A DNA stretch of 64,000 nucleotides from an uncultured Flavobacteriaceae bacterium (GCA_947494695.1 CANLWB010000002.1:1-64000); one strand, 5' to 3'; numbered from the stretch's first letter, positions 17,333 through 26,333 are shown. The notes: generated by a model not told the origin, from the letters alone. Made by a program: numbers and translations.

Positions 17333-18996
17333 TAGGCTTCTGGTTTTTTAAGTTCTACTGAATTTAAAATACGTTCAACAATTTGGTCGGCATAGGTATC
17401 GCTATCTCCCCAAAAAAGAATGACCTGCTGGACAACACTTTCTGATGTAAATATTAAAATAGTGTATTTCCCTTTTTTAAATTTATCAGATTTTAATACA
17501 GGCAAGTCTAAAGTACCATAAACCTTTAACCCTTCTGCTCCGTTTGGAGTAACAAATTGGTCATTTTTGGTTACAATATTTTGCGCGCCACTTCCCTCAA
17601 TAATTTTAAATATTTGTTCTACAGATAATTTAGGGTCTATTTTCTCTTTCTCTTTACCTGCTTCTTTGGGCTTGGACGTGGAAACTACAATACTAAAATC
17701 ATCAATCAGACTACCGTAACCAAACATAGAAACCTGCGTTTTTTGAGCTGTTTGTTTGGGTATGTTCGAATCCATTCTCTTTAAAACTCTGGGCGTTGAG
17801 ATCGTTATTGGTGGAACCCCATATTCGCTTGTAACCCATTCACCTTTTAGGAGTTCTATACTCTCATGACCAATAATGGTATCTTTTACATAGCCAAATC
17901 CGTATTTTATTGAAAAACCAACAAATGTAGCAATGAGTAAAAATACACTAATGGCTGCCGTTAAGATGATTTTCTTTCGGGTCTTTTTGCGTTCTAATTC
18001 CTCACGGTATTGCTCATCCAGAAGTTTTTCTTCTTCAGATGGTTCTGGCAATACTTCTTTTACATGGTCAATTTCAGTGCCAATAGTATTTCTATCTAGC
18101 TCTGCCAGTGCAATGTCTGGGGCAGACTTAGCAAATTTCACGAGGTCGGCACGTTTTAGAATACTCTCAATGTTTTTTATAGTTTCCGGACTTAAATCTA
18201 TCTGATTTCCTTCCTTAAGTATTCGAAGTCTGCTTATAAGTTCATCGGTGGTACTTTCCAGGGAATGGTCGTATACCTTTTCATCTAGATAGGTTCTAAT
18301 AATCCCGGTAAGTCTCGAGTAATATTCTTTTAATTCTGAGTGCTCTAAATAATGACTTTCATCTAATTTTTTAAGGGCTAATTTAGCTCTATCGTATGGG
18401 GGGAGTAAGGCAATTTCTTCTTCTTCTGTTAAAGGTTTTTTCCTCCATATAAACCAGAATAGAAGAAATGCAACAATTCCAAGTATTAAAAGTGTAAGCA
18501 AGGCATATTTCCACCAATTACTGGCCGGTTTTTTCACGTCAATAATGGGCTTAATATCATAGAGCCCTTGCTTGGTGGTGTCAATGGCGATATTATTAAC
18601 TTCTACGGTTAGCGAATCTGTGAAAAAGGTTTTATCACCAATAATAATTTTTTGCCTTGGAATGGTATAGGAACCCGAATCGAATTGGGTTAAACCGTAT
18701 TTTTTAATAAGGCTATACCGGTCATTATTTTTTAAAGTATCTACATCATATGATTCTATCATTTCCAGGGGTGTAAACGTTTGCCCCTCGGGGAAAACAA
18801 CCAAACTCGTAGTGTCTGTTTCGACCTGAATATGATAGGTGATTTGTTCTCCGATTTTTATGGACGTAGAATCGATTGTTGATTTTACCTGACCAAAAGA
18901 GAAAAGAGAAAAGAGACCAAAGAAAATTGACCATACAACCGTTAACGGAAGACCGAAGCGCGAAGTTATGTTATTCGTAAATCGAAAATGGTTCAT
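17332..18996 (-). CDS. BatD-like two-anchor membrane protein in the Bat operon
   Basis: 554 residues; a recurrent unnamed member of flavobacterial Bat operons. Signal/anchor (about 15-36), then a BatD-like beta domain (37-150: VKSTIDSTSIKIGEQITYHIQVETD). A membrane segment lies at about 163-183, then a cytosolic helical region with the LPPYDRAKLALKKLDE..YYSRLTGIIRTYLDEKV phrase seen in the BatD C-terminal domain. A second membrane segment lies at about 333-353, and a final soluble domain (about 370-550) has a predicted beta-rich fold that I do not recognise. It lies 10 bp after the DUF58 gene and overlaps batA by one base. Confidence 0.8.
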   Translation of the reverse strand: MNHFRFTNNITSRFGLPLTVVWSIFFGLFSLFSFGQVKSTIDSTSIKIGEQITYHIQVETDTTSLVVFPEGQTFTPLEMIESYDVDTLKNNDRYSLIKKYGLTQFDSGSYTIPRQKIIIGDKTFFTDSLTVEVNNIAIDTTKQGLYDIKPIIDVKKPASNWWKYALLTLLILGIVAFLLFWFIWRKKPLTEEEEIALLPPYDRAKLALKKLDESHYLEHSELKEYYSRLTGIIRTYLDEKVYDHSLESTTDELISRLRILKEGNQIDLSPETIKNIESILKRADLVKFAKSAPDIALAELDRNTIGTEIDHVKEVLPEPSEEEKLLDEQYREELERKKTRKKIILTAAISVFLLIATFVGFSIKYGFGYVKDTIIGHESIELLKGEWVTSEYGVPPITISTPRVLKRMDSNIPKQTAQKTQVSMFGYGSLIDDFSIVVSTSKPKEAGKEKEKIDPKLSVEQIFKIIEGSGAQNIVTKNDQFVTPNGAEGLKVYGTLDLPVLKSDKFKKGKYTILIFTSESVVQQVILFWGDSDTYADQIVERILNSVELKKPEA

Positions 18997-19006
18997 TATA
19001 AATCGT

Positions 19007-19873
19007 TTATCCTCTTGTTTTAAAATATCCTAATAGTTTTTTTACATAGCTTTCATCTACACGGGAGTCTATAGCTCCTGCTCCCGATTTGGCAAAGCTA
19101 TCTTTATAATAATTTACTTTTTCCCTATAGAATGTGCTATAGTTTTGTCGTACTTTTTTGGAAGACGTATTAACGAGCATGAGCTCTCCGGTTTCTTCGT
19201 CTTTCATTTGAACCATGCCGAGATTTGGTATAGTTTCCTCATGTTTATCATAAACCCGAATACCAGTAACGTCATGCTTACCGGATACAATTTTCATGGT
19301 TTGATGATAGTCATCTGCAATAAAGTCTGATAGAATAAAGACGATAGCCTTTTTCTTCATAACACGCTGCATGAATTTGAGTGCCTCTGCCAAATTTGTT
19401 TGTCTGCTTTCCGGGGTAAACTCGATAAGCTCTCTAATAATACGAAGTACATGCGAGCGTCCTTTTTTAGGAGGAATATAAAGCTCGATTTGATCGGAGA
19501 ATAAAATAAGCCCTATTTTGTCGTTATTTTGAGTCGCCGAAAATGCCAGAGTGGCTGCTATTTCTGTAACCACTTCATTTTTAAATTGCTGTTCGGTACC
19601 AAACAGCTCGGAACCCGAAATATCAACCATAAGCATCATGGTAAGTTCGCGTTCTTCTTCAAAAACCTTGACATAAGGTTCGCTGTAACGCGCGGTAACA
19701 TTCCAATCTATATTTCGAACATCATCGCCGAATTGGTATTGTCGTACTTCACTAAAAGTCATACCTCGCCCTTTAAAGGTCGAATGGTATTCGCCTCCAA
19801 ATATGTGATCAGACAAACGACGTGTCTTAATCTCTATTTTTCGTACTTTTTTTAGTAATTCTTTAGTATCCAT
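19007..19873 (-). CDS. DUF58 domain protein of the MoxR/Bat operon
   Basis: The true start is the ATG at 19873 (MDTKELLKKVRKIEIKTRRL); the frame is open further upstream but runs through the heptad-repeat element. 288 residues. The DUF58 signature is clear: RGMTFSEVRQYQFGDDVRNIDWNVTARYSEPYVKVFEEERELTMMLMVDISGSELFG, the last part being the degenerate VWA MIDAS. DUF58 proteins work with MoxR AAA+ ATPases as chaperone-like modules acting on VWA partners. It is the second gene of the operon. Confidence 0.92.
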   Translation of the reverse strand: MDTKELLKKVRKIEIKTRRLSDHIFGGEYHSTFKGRGMTFSEVRQYQFGDDVRNIDWNVTARYSEPYVKVFEEERELTMMLMVDISGSELFGTEQQFKNEVVTEIAATLAFSATQNNDKIGLILFSDQIELYIPPKKGRSHVLRIIRELIEFTPESRQTNLAEALKFMQRVMKKKAIVFILSDFIADDYHQTMKIVSGKHDVTGIRVYDKHEETIPNLGMVQMKDEETGELMLVNTSSKKVRQNYSTFYREKVNYYKDSFAKSGAGAIDSRVDESYVKKLLGYFKTRG

Positions 19874-19878
19874 TTTTT

Positions 19879-19955
19879 CAGCATGCAGTATGCAGTAACC
19901 AGTATTCAGTCGCAATTAATTTAACTGCAAGCTGTAGACTGAACACTGAGTACTG
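19879..19955. repeat. Heptad-periodic inverted CAG/CTG element in the moxR-DUF58 gap
   Basis: Arm 1 has CAG triplets starting at 19879, 19886, 19893, 19900 and 19907, each exactly 7 nt apart. After 14 nt, arm 2 has CTG triplets starting at 19925, 19932, 19939, 19946 and 19953, again exactly 7 nt apart. The CAGs face the CTGs in register, so the RNA could fold into a stem with periodic 3-4 bp helices. The element fills the whole gap between the moxR stop and the DUF58 start. Confidence 0.75.
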
Positions 19956-19956
19956 A

Positions 19957-20958
19957 TTAAGGTACTTCTATCTCGTTTACTATTTTGTTAATAATGTCTT
20001 CAGATGTTACATTTTCTGCTTCTGCTTCATAGGTAATCCCTATTCTATGTCTTAATACATCATAAACAACGGCGCGGACGTCTTCTGGAATAACATACCC
20101 ACGACGTTTTATAAACGCATAGCATTTAGCTGCTGTTGCTAAATTGATACTTCCACGGGGGGATGCTCCAAAAGAAATGAGAGGTTTTAAATCTGCAAGT
20201 TTATATTTTTCGGGATAACGTGTTGCAAAAATGATATCCAGAATATATTTTTCAATTTTTTCATCCATATAGACGTCTCGAACAACCTCTTGAGCTTTTA
20301 ATATCTGAGACACCGACACAACCGGGTTTACCTGATCCCAGGCGCCTTTAAGATTAGCTCTCATGATGAGTTGTTCTTCGTCGATTTTCGGATAGTCAAT
20401 AACCGTTTTTAACATAAAACGGTCAACCTGAGCTTCTGGTAAAGGATAAGTTCCTTCCTGTTCTACAGGGTTTTGGGTGGCCATTACTAAAAATGGCTTA
20501 TCCAATGTGAAAGTTTCATCACCAATGGTAACCTGCTTTTCCTGCATGGCCTCCAGTAATGCCGATTGTACTTTAGCAGGCGCCCTGTTAATCTCATCTG
20601 CTAACACAAAATTAGCGAAGATAGGACCTTTCTTTATGGAAAAGTCATTAACTTTCATGTTATAAATTAGCGTTCCAGTGACATCGGCAGGTAGTAAATC
20701 TGGAGTAAACTGGATTCTGCTAAAACTACCATCTACGGCTTTTGATAACGTGTTGATTGCTAGAGTTTTTGCTAATCCGGGAACACCCTCAAGTAAAATA
20801 TGACCGCGTCCCAGTAGTCCAATAAGTAATCGTTCTACCATACCTTTCTGGCCAACAATTACTTTGTTCATTTCAAGCATCAGTAAATCAACAAAAGCAC
20901 TTTCCTTTTCAATTTTCTCGTTAATCGTCTTAATATCAATTGTACCTGTTTCTTGCAT
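19957..20958 (-). CDS. MoxR family AAA+ ATPase
   Basis: 333 residues from the ATG at 20958 (MQETGTIDIKTINEKIEKESAFVD, the conserved opening); an upstream in-frame ATG at 21006 is less likely. Walker A G58-VPGLAK-T65, Walker B/sensor region LADEINRAPAKVQSALLEAMQEKQVTIGD, the NPVEQEGTYPLPEAQVDRFM sensor-1 block and the SFGASPRGSINLATAAKCYAF sensor-2 helix are all present. MoxR ATPases act as chaperones for VWA proteins; here it heads the Bat operon. Confidence 0.93.
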   Translation of the reverse strand: MQETGTIDIKTINEKIEKESAFVDLLMLEMNKVIVGQKGMVERLLIGLLGRGHILLEGVPGLAKTLAINTLSKAVDGSFSRIQFTPDLLPADVTGTLIYNMKVNDFSIKKGPIFANFVLADEINRAPAKVQSALLEAMQEKQVTIGDETFTLDKPFLVMATQNPVEQEGTYPLPEAQVDRFMLKTVIDYPKIDEEQLIMRANLKGAWDQVNPVVSVSQILKAQEVVRDVYMDEKIEKYILDIIFATRYPEKYKLADLKPLISFGASPRGSINLATAAKCYAFIKRRGYVIPEDVRAVVYDVLRHRIGITYEAEAENVTSEDIINKIVNEIEVP

Positions 20959-21088
20959 CTTCCTTAATTTTTTAAAGCTCGAATATAATAAGCTTATTTG
21001 AGCCATGCAAATTGTTAAAATTTTTCTTTTAAGCCTGTTAATTATTGGTTAAAATATTAAAAAAACCAGTTAATTGTTGGATAAAAAT

Positions 21089-21117
21089 AAAAGCCGCTTT
21101 TTTGAAAAAGCGGCTTT
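21089..21117 (-). terminator. Rho-independent terminator of the DUF4382 gene
   Basis: AAGCCGCTTTTT pairs with AAAAAGCGGCTT; on the minus strand it ends in TTTTATTTTT. It lies between the DUF4382 gene stop and the Bat operon start, so it insulates the two. Confidence 0.85.
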
Positions 21118-21176
21118 GAGAGTCAATTTTTAATGTTGAAAATCTCACAGGTTTGCGTGAGGCATATTTTAATATT

Positions 21177-22016
21177 TTATAAAACAGGTCGAATGAAGGT
21201 GACTTCACCATCGATAACTTCAATATCTGGAATAATCATAGCTTTATATTTGGAATTGGCATCCACTGGCTTTAATAAAACCTGATACGTACCCGTGGGT
21301 ACTCCAGATAGAGCAAAGTGTCCCAAATAATTGGTGTAGGCAGATATAACTTCGTCATCGTCTGTTTCTGGTGTTTCCTTTGTGTCTATAATGGATATCA
21401 TGGTTGGTTCGTCTGATGGAGATATGGAACCTTCTATAATTCCTGAACTCATTTCGGTTGCTACAGACATTAAAGAAGTTAAGCTAATATCTCCTGGTTG
21501 TCCTGAGAAGACAATAGATTCGTCAATTTTAAAATCGACTACAAATTCATAAGCAAAACCAGGTCTTATCCTTTGTCCTAAACCTAATTCTAGTCCATCT
21601 TTTTGTGCTTTTGACGTTTTTAAATCGTAAGCTTCATCATCATCAAATCCGTTTTTTATAACAATGGTGCTGTTGTCTCCTAATACCAGTTTCAGGCGGT
21701 TTAAAATTCCAGACGGAATAAGAGATTTATTAATTAATACATCCTGTTTCCCATTAGAGAGATTAACAGTGCTGAGGTCTTTTTGGTCTGGATTGAGAGG
21801 AATCCAGTTGTTTTCATCACCTTCCATGTTAACCATAACTTTGGCAACTTCAAGGTGTAGCGCTTCAAAGTCTCCCGATTCATCAACCAACTTAACCGAG
21901 ATTGTCGGTTCTGGTAATGCAGCATTTTTCGTATTTGATTCTGAATTATGACATCCAGAAAGAGAGATAAATGCTAGAGAGAGCAGACTTAATTTTAAGG
22001 TGTTCAAAATTCTCAT
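21177..22016 (-). CDS. DUF4382 domain lipoprotein
   Basis: Start chosen at the ATG at 22016 (MRILNTLKLSLLSLAFISLSGCHN), which gives a clean lipobox LSGC. The mature part (about 255 residues) starts with PTISVKLVDESGDFEALHLEVAKVMVNMEGDENNWIPL, the DUF4382 opening. A second, carboxypeptidase-regulatory-like beta-sandwich at the C-terminus (about 205-280: GHFALSGVPTGTYQVLLKPVD) follows. It is a surface or periplasmic anchored protein of unknown function. It is monocistronic. Confidence 0.85.
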   Translation of the reverse strand: MRILNTLKLSLLSLAFISLSGCHNSESNTKNAALPEPTISVKLVDESGDFEALHLEVAKVMVNMEGDENNWIPLNPDQKDLSTVNLSNGKQDVLINKSLIPSGILNRLKLVLGDNSTIVIKNGFDDDEAYDLKTSKAQKDGLELGLGQRIRPGFAYEFVVDFKIDESIVFSGQPGDISLTSLMSVATEMSSGIIEGSISPSDEPTMISIIDTKETPETDDDEVISAYTNYLGHFALSGVPTGTYQVLLKPVDANSKYKAMIIPDIEVIDGEVTFIRPVL

Positions 22017-22308
22017 AACAACATTTAGTTTAAAAGCCACGGTTTATTACCCCAAGTGAGTTTAAAACTTTATTTGTACCAGGGGTTCTACAAACCATTG
22101 ATAAGGTATTTGAGAATGCAGGTTAGCGTAAGAAATACTAATGATTTCCAGATCTAGTACTTAATAAACGAGTAGCAATGAATTAATTATAATATGAAAA
22201 CAATAATACGATATTAAGCAAGATTTAAGTATTTTTATACGTGAATTGCCAAAAAAAGTATATGAACTGTTTGAACCTGTAAAAAAAACCGATTAATTGT
22301 AAAAAGAA

Positions 22309-23061
22309 ATGAAAAAAACTGCCCTTATCACTGGAGCAACCAGTGGAATAGGAGAAGCCACTGCTTACGAATTTGCAAAACATGGTATAAATTTAATTTT
22401 ATGTGGGAGGCGTACAGAGCGCTTAAATACCATTCAAAAGGCATTGGAACGACTAACACATGTCCATACGCTTAATTTTGATGTAAGTGATAGAGCAAAA
22501 ACCCTCGAAGCTATTGAATCTTTGCCCGATGATTTTAAAACCATTGATATTTTAATTAATAATGCTGGTAATGCTCATGGATTGGATCCCATAGACGAAG
22601 GTAGTCTAGATGACTGGGACGCTATGATGGATATTAATGTTAAGGGACTGCTTTATGTTAGTAAGGCTGTAATTCCACAAATGAAAGCCCGTGAATCGGG
22701 GCATATTATTAACATTGGTTCTTCGGCTGGCAAGGAGGTTTACCCCAAGGGAAATGTGTATTGTGCCAGTAAGCATGCTGTATTGGCCATTACTGAGGGG
22801 ATGCGTATCGATTTAAATCCTTATGGAATAAAAGTAGGAGCTGTTAACCCTGGCCTTGTGGAGACCGAATTTTCGAAGGTGCGTTTTAAGGGGGACGACA
22901 TTGCAGATTCGGTGTATAAGGGTTTTGAGGCGCTTAAAGCTAAAGATATAGCGGAGATTATTTATTTCGCAGTGTCACGTCCACCACATGTGAATATTGC
23001 TGATTTATTAGTGTTCCCAACGGCGCAAGCGAGTAGTACGATAGTGAAGAAGATTAATTAG
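22309..23061 (+). CDS. SDR family NAD(P)-dependent oxidoreductase
   Basis: 250-residue classical short-chain dehydrogenase. Cofactor loop TGATSGIG (residues 8-15), NNAG (84-87), catalytic Ser in IGSSAGK, and Y151-x-x-x-K155 in YCASKH are intact. RR at 34-35 (LCGRRTERL) after strand 2 favours NADP(H). The overall pattern (EGSLDDWDAMMDINVKGLLYVSKAV...) resembles the YdfG/serine-3-hydroxyisobutyrate dehydrogenase type, but the substrate is not certain. The 292-bp upstream gap carries no visible gene. Confidence 0.9.
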   Translation: MKKTALITGATSGIGEATAYEFAKHGINLILCGRRTERLNTIQKALERLTHVHTLNFDVSDRAKTLEAIESLPDDFKTIDILINNAGNAHGLDPIDEGSLDDWDAMMDINVKGLLYVSKAVIPQMKARESGHIINIGSSAGKEVYPKGNVYCASKHAVLAITEGMRIDLNPYGIKVGAVNPGLVETEFSKVRFKGDDIADSVYKGFEALKAKDIAEIIYFAVSRPPHVNIADLLVFPTAQASSTIVKKIN

Positions 23062-23118
23062 CCTTCTTTACTATGGTGGAACATTATGCATTGGTAATTG
23101 TTTTTTTATTCAGGTTTA

Positions 23119-23508
23119 ATGGCACATTACAGTTCATTTGAAAATTTAGAGGTTTATAAACAAGCTGTTGTTTTTTGTGATGAAGTATGGCATATCATTA
23201 TAAACACAAGCTTGAATAAAGATTTTAAGTTAAAAGAACAATTAAATGGCTCTTCAGGCTCTATAATGGATAATATTGCGGAAGGTTTTGGTAGAGGAGG
23301 AAACAAAGAGTTTATTATGTTTCTTAGCTATTCCAGAGGATCATGTTCAGAAAGTAAAGCACAATTATTAAGGTGCTATAGAAGAAAGCATATTGATAAG
23401 GACGTATATGAAAAACTAGGTGCTCGAGCAGATGAGTACATAAGTCAGTTGTCAAAATTTATTAATTATTTAAAATCCTCTAACAGAAAAGGCTCTAAAT
23501 TTGATTGA
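23119..23508 (+). CDS. Four-helix bundle protein (S23/IVS-type)
   Basis: Start set at the ATG 23119 (MAHYSSFENLEVYKQAVVFCDEVW). 129 residues. FENLEVYKQAVVFCDEV, the KDFKLKEQLNGSSGSIMDNIAEGFGRGGNKEFIMFLSYSRGSCSESKAQLLR core and the final YISQLSKFINYLKSS helix match the four-helix bundle family. This family was first seen in 23S rRNA intervening sequences but is also common as a free-standing gene. The function is unknown. It sits between the SDR gene and an AlbA_2 gene on the same strand. Confidence 0.88.
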   Translation: MAHYSSFENLEVYKQAVVFCDEVWHIIINTSLNKDFKLKEQLNGSSGSIMDNIAEGFGRGGNKEFIMFLSYSRGSCSESKAQLLRCYRRKHIDKDVYEKLGARADEYISQLSKFINYLKSSNRKGSKFD

Positions 23509-23530
23509 TCAACAAATAATAAATAATGAT

Positions 23531-23570
23531 AATAGGTAATAAAGAATAGTAATAGGTAATAAAGAATAAT
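23531..23570 (+). repeat. Tandem 20-bp repeat
   Basis: AATAGGTAATAAAGAATA occurs at 23531-23548 and 23551-23568. The surrounding AT-rich stretch (23513-23580) also shows an approximate 7-nt period of AAT triplets. It fills the gap between the four-helix-bundle gene and the AlbA_2 gene. Confidence 0.6.
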
Positions 23571-23581
23571 AGAGAATTTGG

Positions 23582-24715
23582 ATGATCAATAAACGCCTTC
23601 TTATAAAACACCTGCTTGCTCATAACGATGAGAATAGTTTTTATGATAAAAAGCGAAAAATAGATATTAGTCATAAGGAAGGAAAAGCCAAATTTTTAAA
23701 ACATATTTGTGCATTATCTAACAGCAATCCCAAAAACAACTCTTTTATTGTTATTGGTGTTGAGGATGAGGATAATCATGTTATTGGTGTTGATTTTTTC
23801 GATGATAGTAAAATACAAAACCTAATCAATGCTTATTTAAGCAACCCACCTATTGTACAGTATGAAAACATTCCATTTCCACATCTGCCAGACGATAAGG
23901 TTATTGGTCTGGTAACCATAAGGCCAACTGGTAAAATCACGTCGCTTAGAAAAAACATCTGGAAGTATTATGGAGGTTCTGTCTTTTTTAGAGATGGAAG
24001 CATGAGCATGCCAAAGGTTTTCGATATAGAGATTAAGGATGTGAATTCGGAAATTGTAGAGGCTATTGAAAACAATGCACAGAACAATATTGAACATACA
24101 CTTAATGGGGTTTTCGATTTTATGAATACCCGTAAAGACTATAATGCACAGTATAAGGTTTTTAAAGAGTATTTTGTGGTATGTTGGGCAGGACAGAAAA
24201 AAGTTATAAAGGAAGACGTATTCTTTTCCAGGGTGGATATTGAATTGATTAACGAGCAGGTGCGTTTATTCTTTTCAGCATTAGATGAGGTGTCCATCTC
24301 ATTTGATGAAGATAGTTTTAAGATAATTGAGTATGTTGATTTGGGACTTCAGAATATGAATAAGTATTATCCGTTAGAGGAAACCATTATTCGTTTTGAA
24401 AATAATGCCAGCTATAATATTGATACCACTTTATTATTTGAACCACCACAATTTGATAAAAAAGTGCTGCATCATATTTACAATACGAATAACGCTATTT
24501 TAGAAAAGCTTAAAAAGGGATTGAGCCTTACAAAGAGAGAGGAAGCCGATCTCAAAAATTTACCAGGAACATATCTGATCTGCTTTTTAAATTCTTTTCA
24601 TGATGCCATAAATAAACTTAATGAAGCTAAACCCTATTTAAAGATTCGTAATAAAGAGCTGTATCGTCTTTACAAGGAATCCTTACGGATATTAAGAAAG
24701 GTGAAATATAGCTAA
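23582..24715 (+). CDS. AlbA_2 (Schlafen-like) ATP-binding domain protein
   Basis: 377 residues. The N-terminal 140 residues match the AlbA_2/putative DNA-binding pattern: a start with an acid-rich segment, KAKFLKHICALSNSNPKNNSFIVIGVEDEDNHVIGVDFFDD, then NPPIVQYENIPFPHLPDDKVIGLVTIRP and YGGSVFFRDGSMSM. The C-terminal two thirds are unfamiliar and mostly helical, with a lone Cys-containing core (EYFVVCWAGQKKV). Members are often annotated as ATP-binding or transcriptional regulators; the biological role is unclear. It is the last gene before the RHS island. Confidence 0.75.
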   Translation: MINKRLLIKHLLAHNDENSFYDKKRKIDISHKEGKAKFLKHICALSNSNPKNNSFIVIGVEDEDNHVIGVDFFDDSKIQNLINAYLSNPPIVQYENIPFPHLPDDKVIGLVTIRPTGKITSLRKNIWKYYGGSVFFRDGSMSMPKVFDIEIKDVNSEIVEAIENNAQNNIEHTLNGVFDFMNTRKDYNAQYKVFKEYFVVCWAGQKKVIKEDVFFSRVDIELINEQVRLFFSALDEVSISFDEDSFKIIEYVDLGLQNMNKYYPLEETIIRFENNASYNIDTTLLFEPPQFDKKVLHHIYNTNNAILEKLKKGLSLTKREEADLKNLPGTYLICFLNSFHDAINKLNEAKPYLKIRNKELYRLYKESLRILRKVKYS

Positions 24716-24755
24716 TCAAATGTTATTAAATTTAACATTATGTTAACATTTGGAT

Positions 24756-24785
24756 TTTGTACGCTATTAAAAAACACTAATTTTG
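24756..24785 (+). promoter_or_regulatory. Bacteroidota-type promoter
   Basis: A TTTG -33 box (24756-24759), 18-nt spacer and a TAATTTTG -7 box (24778-24785) match the TTTG/TAnnTTTG consensus. The expected transcription start is near 24791, only about 20 nt before a strong terminator. Confidence 0.6.
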
Positions 24786-24790
24786 CAGCG

Positions 24791-24858
24791 CTATTAATCT
24801 TTTTAGATATAAACCTTGTTTCTACCTGATTTTATCAGTTTTGAAGCAAGGTTTTTTT
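24791..24858 (+). ncRNA. Candidate short RNA or transcription attenuator ahead of the RHS operon
   Basis: A consensus promoter just upstream, a roughly 68-nt stretch with no reading frame, and a terminator-type hairpin with a 7-T run define a possible small RNA. Alternatively the hairpin ends the AlbA_2 transcript, or works as an attenuator for the T9SS/RHS operon. Only the promoter and the hairpin are seen; the RNA is inferred. Confidence 0.35.
24811..24858 (+). terminator. Rho-independent terminator
   Basis: AAACCTTGTTTC (24811-24822) pairs with GAAGCAAGGTTT with one mismatch, followed by T7. The loop contains a second small hairpin CTGAT-tt-ATCAG. It follows the AlbA_2 gene. Confidence 0.7.
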
Positions 24859-25211
24859 ATGTTCCTAGTTAAAACATAGATTTAAAGAGAAAAACATCGT
24901 TTTTAAGCTCTACTTGCTGTAAATACTTATTTAGAAATATTCATACGTATTTATAGATGTAAATGTTTATAATGTTTTTTGAATAATATCTACATGTTTT
25001 TTCTGCATTTATCCCTTGTAACTTCTGAAAATTAGGGTTTTAGTATAACTTTTTACGGCGTTTCCTTATTGCTAAATGTAAAATATGTACTACATTTAAG
25101 ACGTCATTTTAGTACAATCTTCCTAAGGGTTTTAAATGAATAAATAGTAGTAAAGATTTGTCTAAAATCTTTGCGTGGGATTTTTATAATCAAACTTTAA
25201 CAACTCAACTT
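24859..25211. other. Leader region upstream of the T9SS/RHS operon
   Basis: No gene is visible in these 353 bases. The stretch is very AT-rich. AATCTTTG (near 25165) is a one-mismatch candidate for a -7 element of the T9SS-sorted gene, 40 nt before its ATG, but it has no good -33 partner. Confidence 0.4.
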
Positions 25212-26333
25212 ATGAAAATTAGTAAATTTTTATGGGCAGGACTTCTATTTGCCCATTTTCAAACGACCCATGCCCAAAATCTGCTGGATACCTCTACCTG
25301 GATCGTCGGCTCAGGAAGTGTTATCGGTTTTAATCAAAATGGTACAACTACCGAAAACATTAGGGAATATGGCCTCAATCATGTTGGAGAGCATGTAATT
25401 CTATGGAAAGCTGTTCCCGATGCATCCAGTAATGCTGATGGAGGTTGGAATTCTAATTACATCTCAATTGATAAGACAAAAAAGTATCGATTAAGTGTCT
25501 GGATAAAAAAAACGAATTCCAATGATGGAACTACTTATTTTGGATGTTATAGTAATAACAATGGTAACCAAATCCAAAGACTCGATGGAACGAACCACTC
25601 CAATCCATACTTTTGGTATGGTGATCTTCCTAAATTAGATAGATGGTATTTATTAGTTGGCTTTCTTCACGAAAATAATACATCGGTTACGACTTCTGAA
25701 GGAGCTGTTTATGATGGAGTTACCGGCGAACTTACGTCGAGCATCCATAGAGATTATAAGTTTAGTAATATGGCCAATAATCTTGCACTTCGCTCATACT
25801 TGTATTATGATACTAATACTGTAGATCGACAGTATTTCTATGCTCCAAGAATTGAAGAAGTTAATGGAAGTGAATTATCTATTAATGAGTTATTGAGTCT
25901 TCACTCCAATTCTGAATTAAGATTCGCTTATGACCATTCAGGTAGTCAAAAGCAACGTTTTTATTGCCCTGATGGTACCAGTTGCAATGTACCAACACCA
26001 CCAACAGGTAAATCTGGAAAAGATAAACATGAAGCGGAAGACGTTCGGGTCGAAGTTGTCGAACAGCCTGCGGACTATGACGGACAAATTATTATGCATC
26101 CAAACCCTACGAAGGACTTAGTTCATATCAAGATAAACACAGCGTTGCGTAAAAAAATGACATCTATTAAAGTGTATAACATTAATGCTTCACTGGTTAA
26201 GGATGTAAAAGTCAATTCGAGCAATCAAAATCTGGATGTTGATCTGGCCAATGTGCCATCAGGTCTCTACTTTCTTCACATCCACTTAAATGATGGAAGT
26301 CCGAGTATCACCAAAAGAATCATTAAGGAATAG
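25212..26333 (+). CDS. T9SS type A sorting-domain protein, RHS-associated
   Basis: Start set at the ATG 25212 (MKISKFLWAGLLFAHFQTTHAQ), which gives a normal signal peptide; the frame is open further upstream. 373 residues. The middle region (about 30-230) is beta-rich and resembles a carbohydrate-binding or concanavalin-like jelly roll (KYRLSVWIKKTNSNDGTTYFGCYSNNNG). A short Cys-containing segment follows (AYDHSGSQKQRFYCPDGTSC) and then the C-terminal T9SS sorting domain (about 290-373: IIMHPNPTKDLVHIKI ... GLYFLHIHLNDGSPSITKRIIKE). It should be exported to the cell surface. It lies 27 bp before the RHS gene and is probably co-transcribed with it. Confidence 0.85.
   Translation: MKISKFLWAGLLFAHFQTTHAQNLLDTSTWIVGSGSVIGFNQNGTTTENIREYGLNHVGEHVILWKAVPDASSNADGGWNSNYISIDKTKKYRLSVWIKKTNSNDGTTYFGCYSNNNGNQIQRLDGTNHSNPYFWYGDLPKLDRWYLLVGFLHENNTSVTTSEGAVYDGVTGELTSSIHRDYKFSNMANNLALRSYLYYDTNTVDRQYFYAPRIEEVNGSELSINELLSLHSNSELRFAYDHSGSQKQRFYCPDGTSCNVPTPPTGKSGKDKHEAEDVRVEVVEQPADYDGQIIMHPNPTKDLVHIKINTALRKKMTSIKVYNINASLVKDVKVNSSNQNLDVDLANVPSGLYFLHIHLNDGSPSITKRIIKE

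Noticed and set aside
23531-23570. Possible CRISPR-like array
   Set aside because: Only two 18-20-bp units directly abutting, with no spacers and no cas genes.
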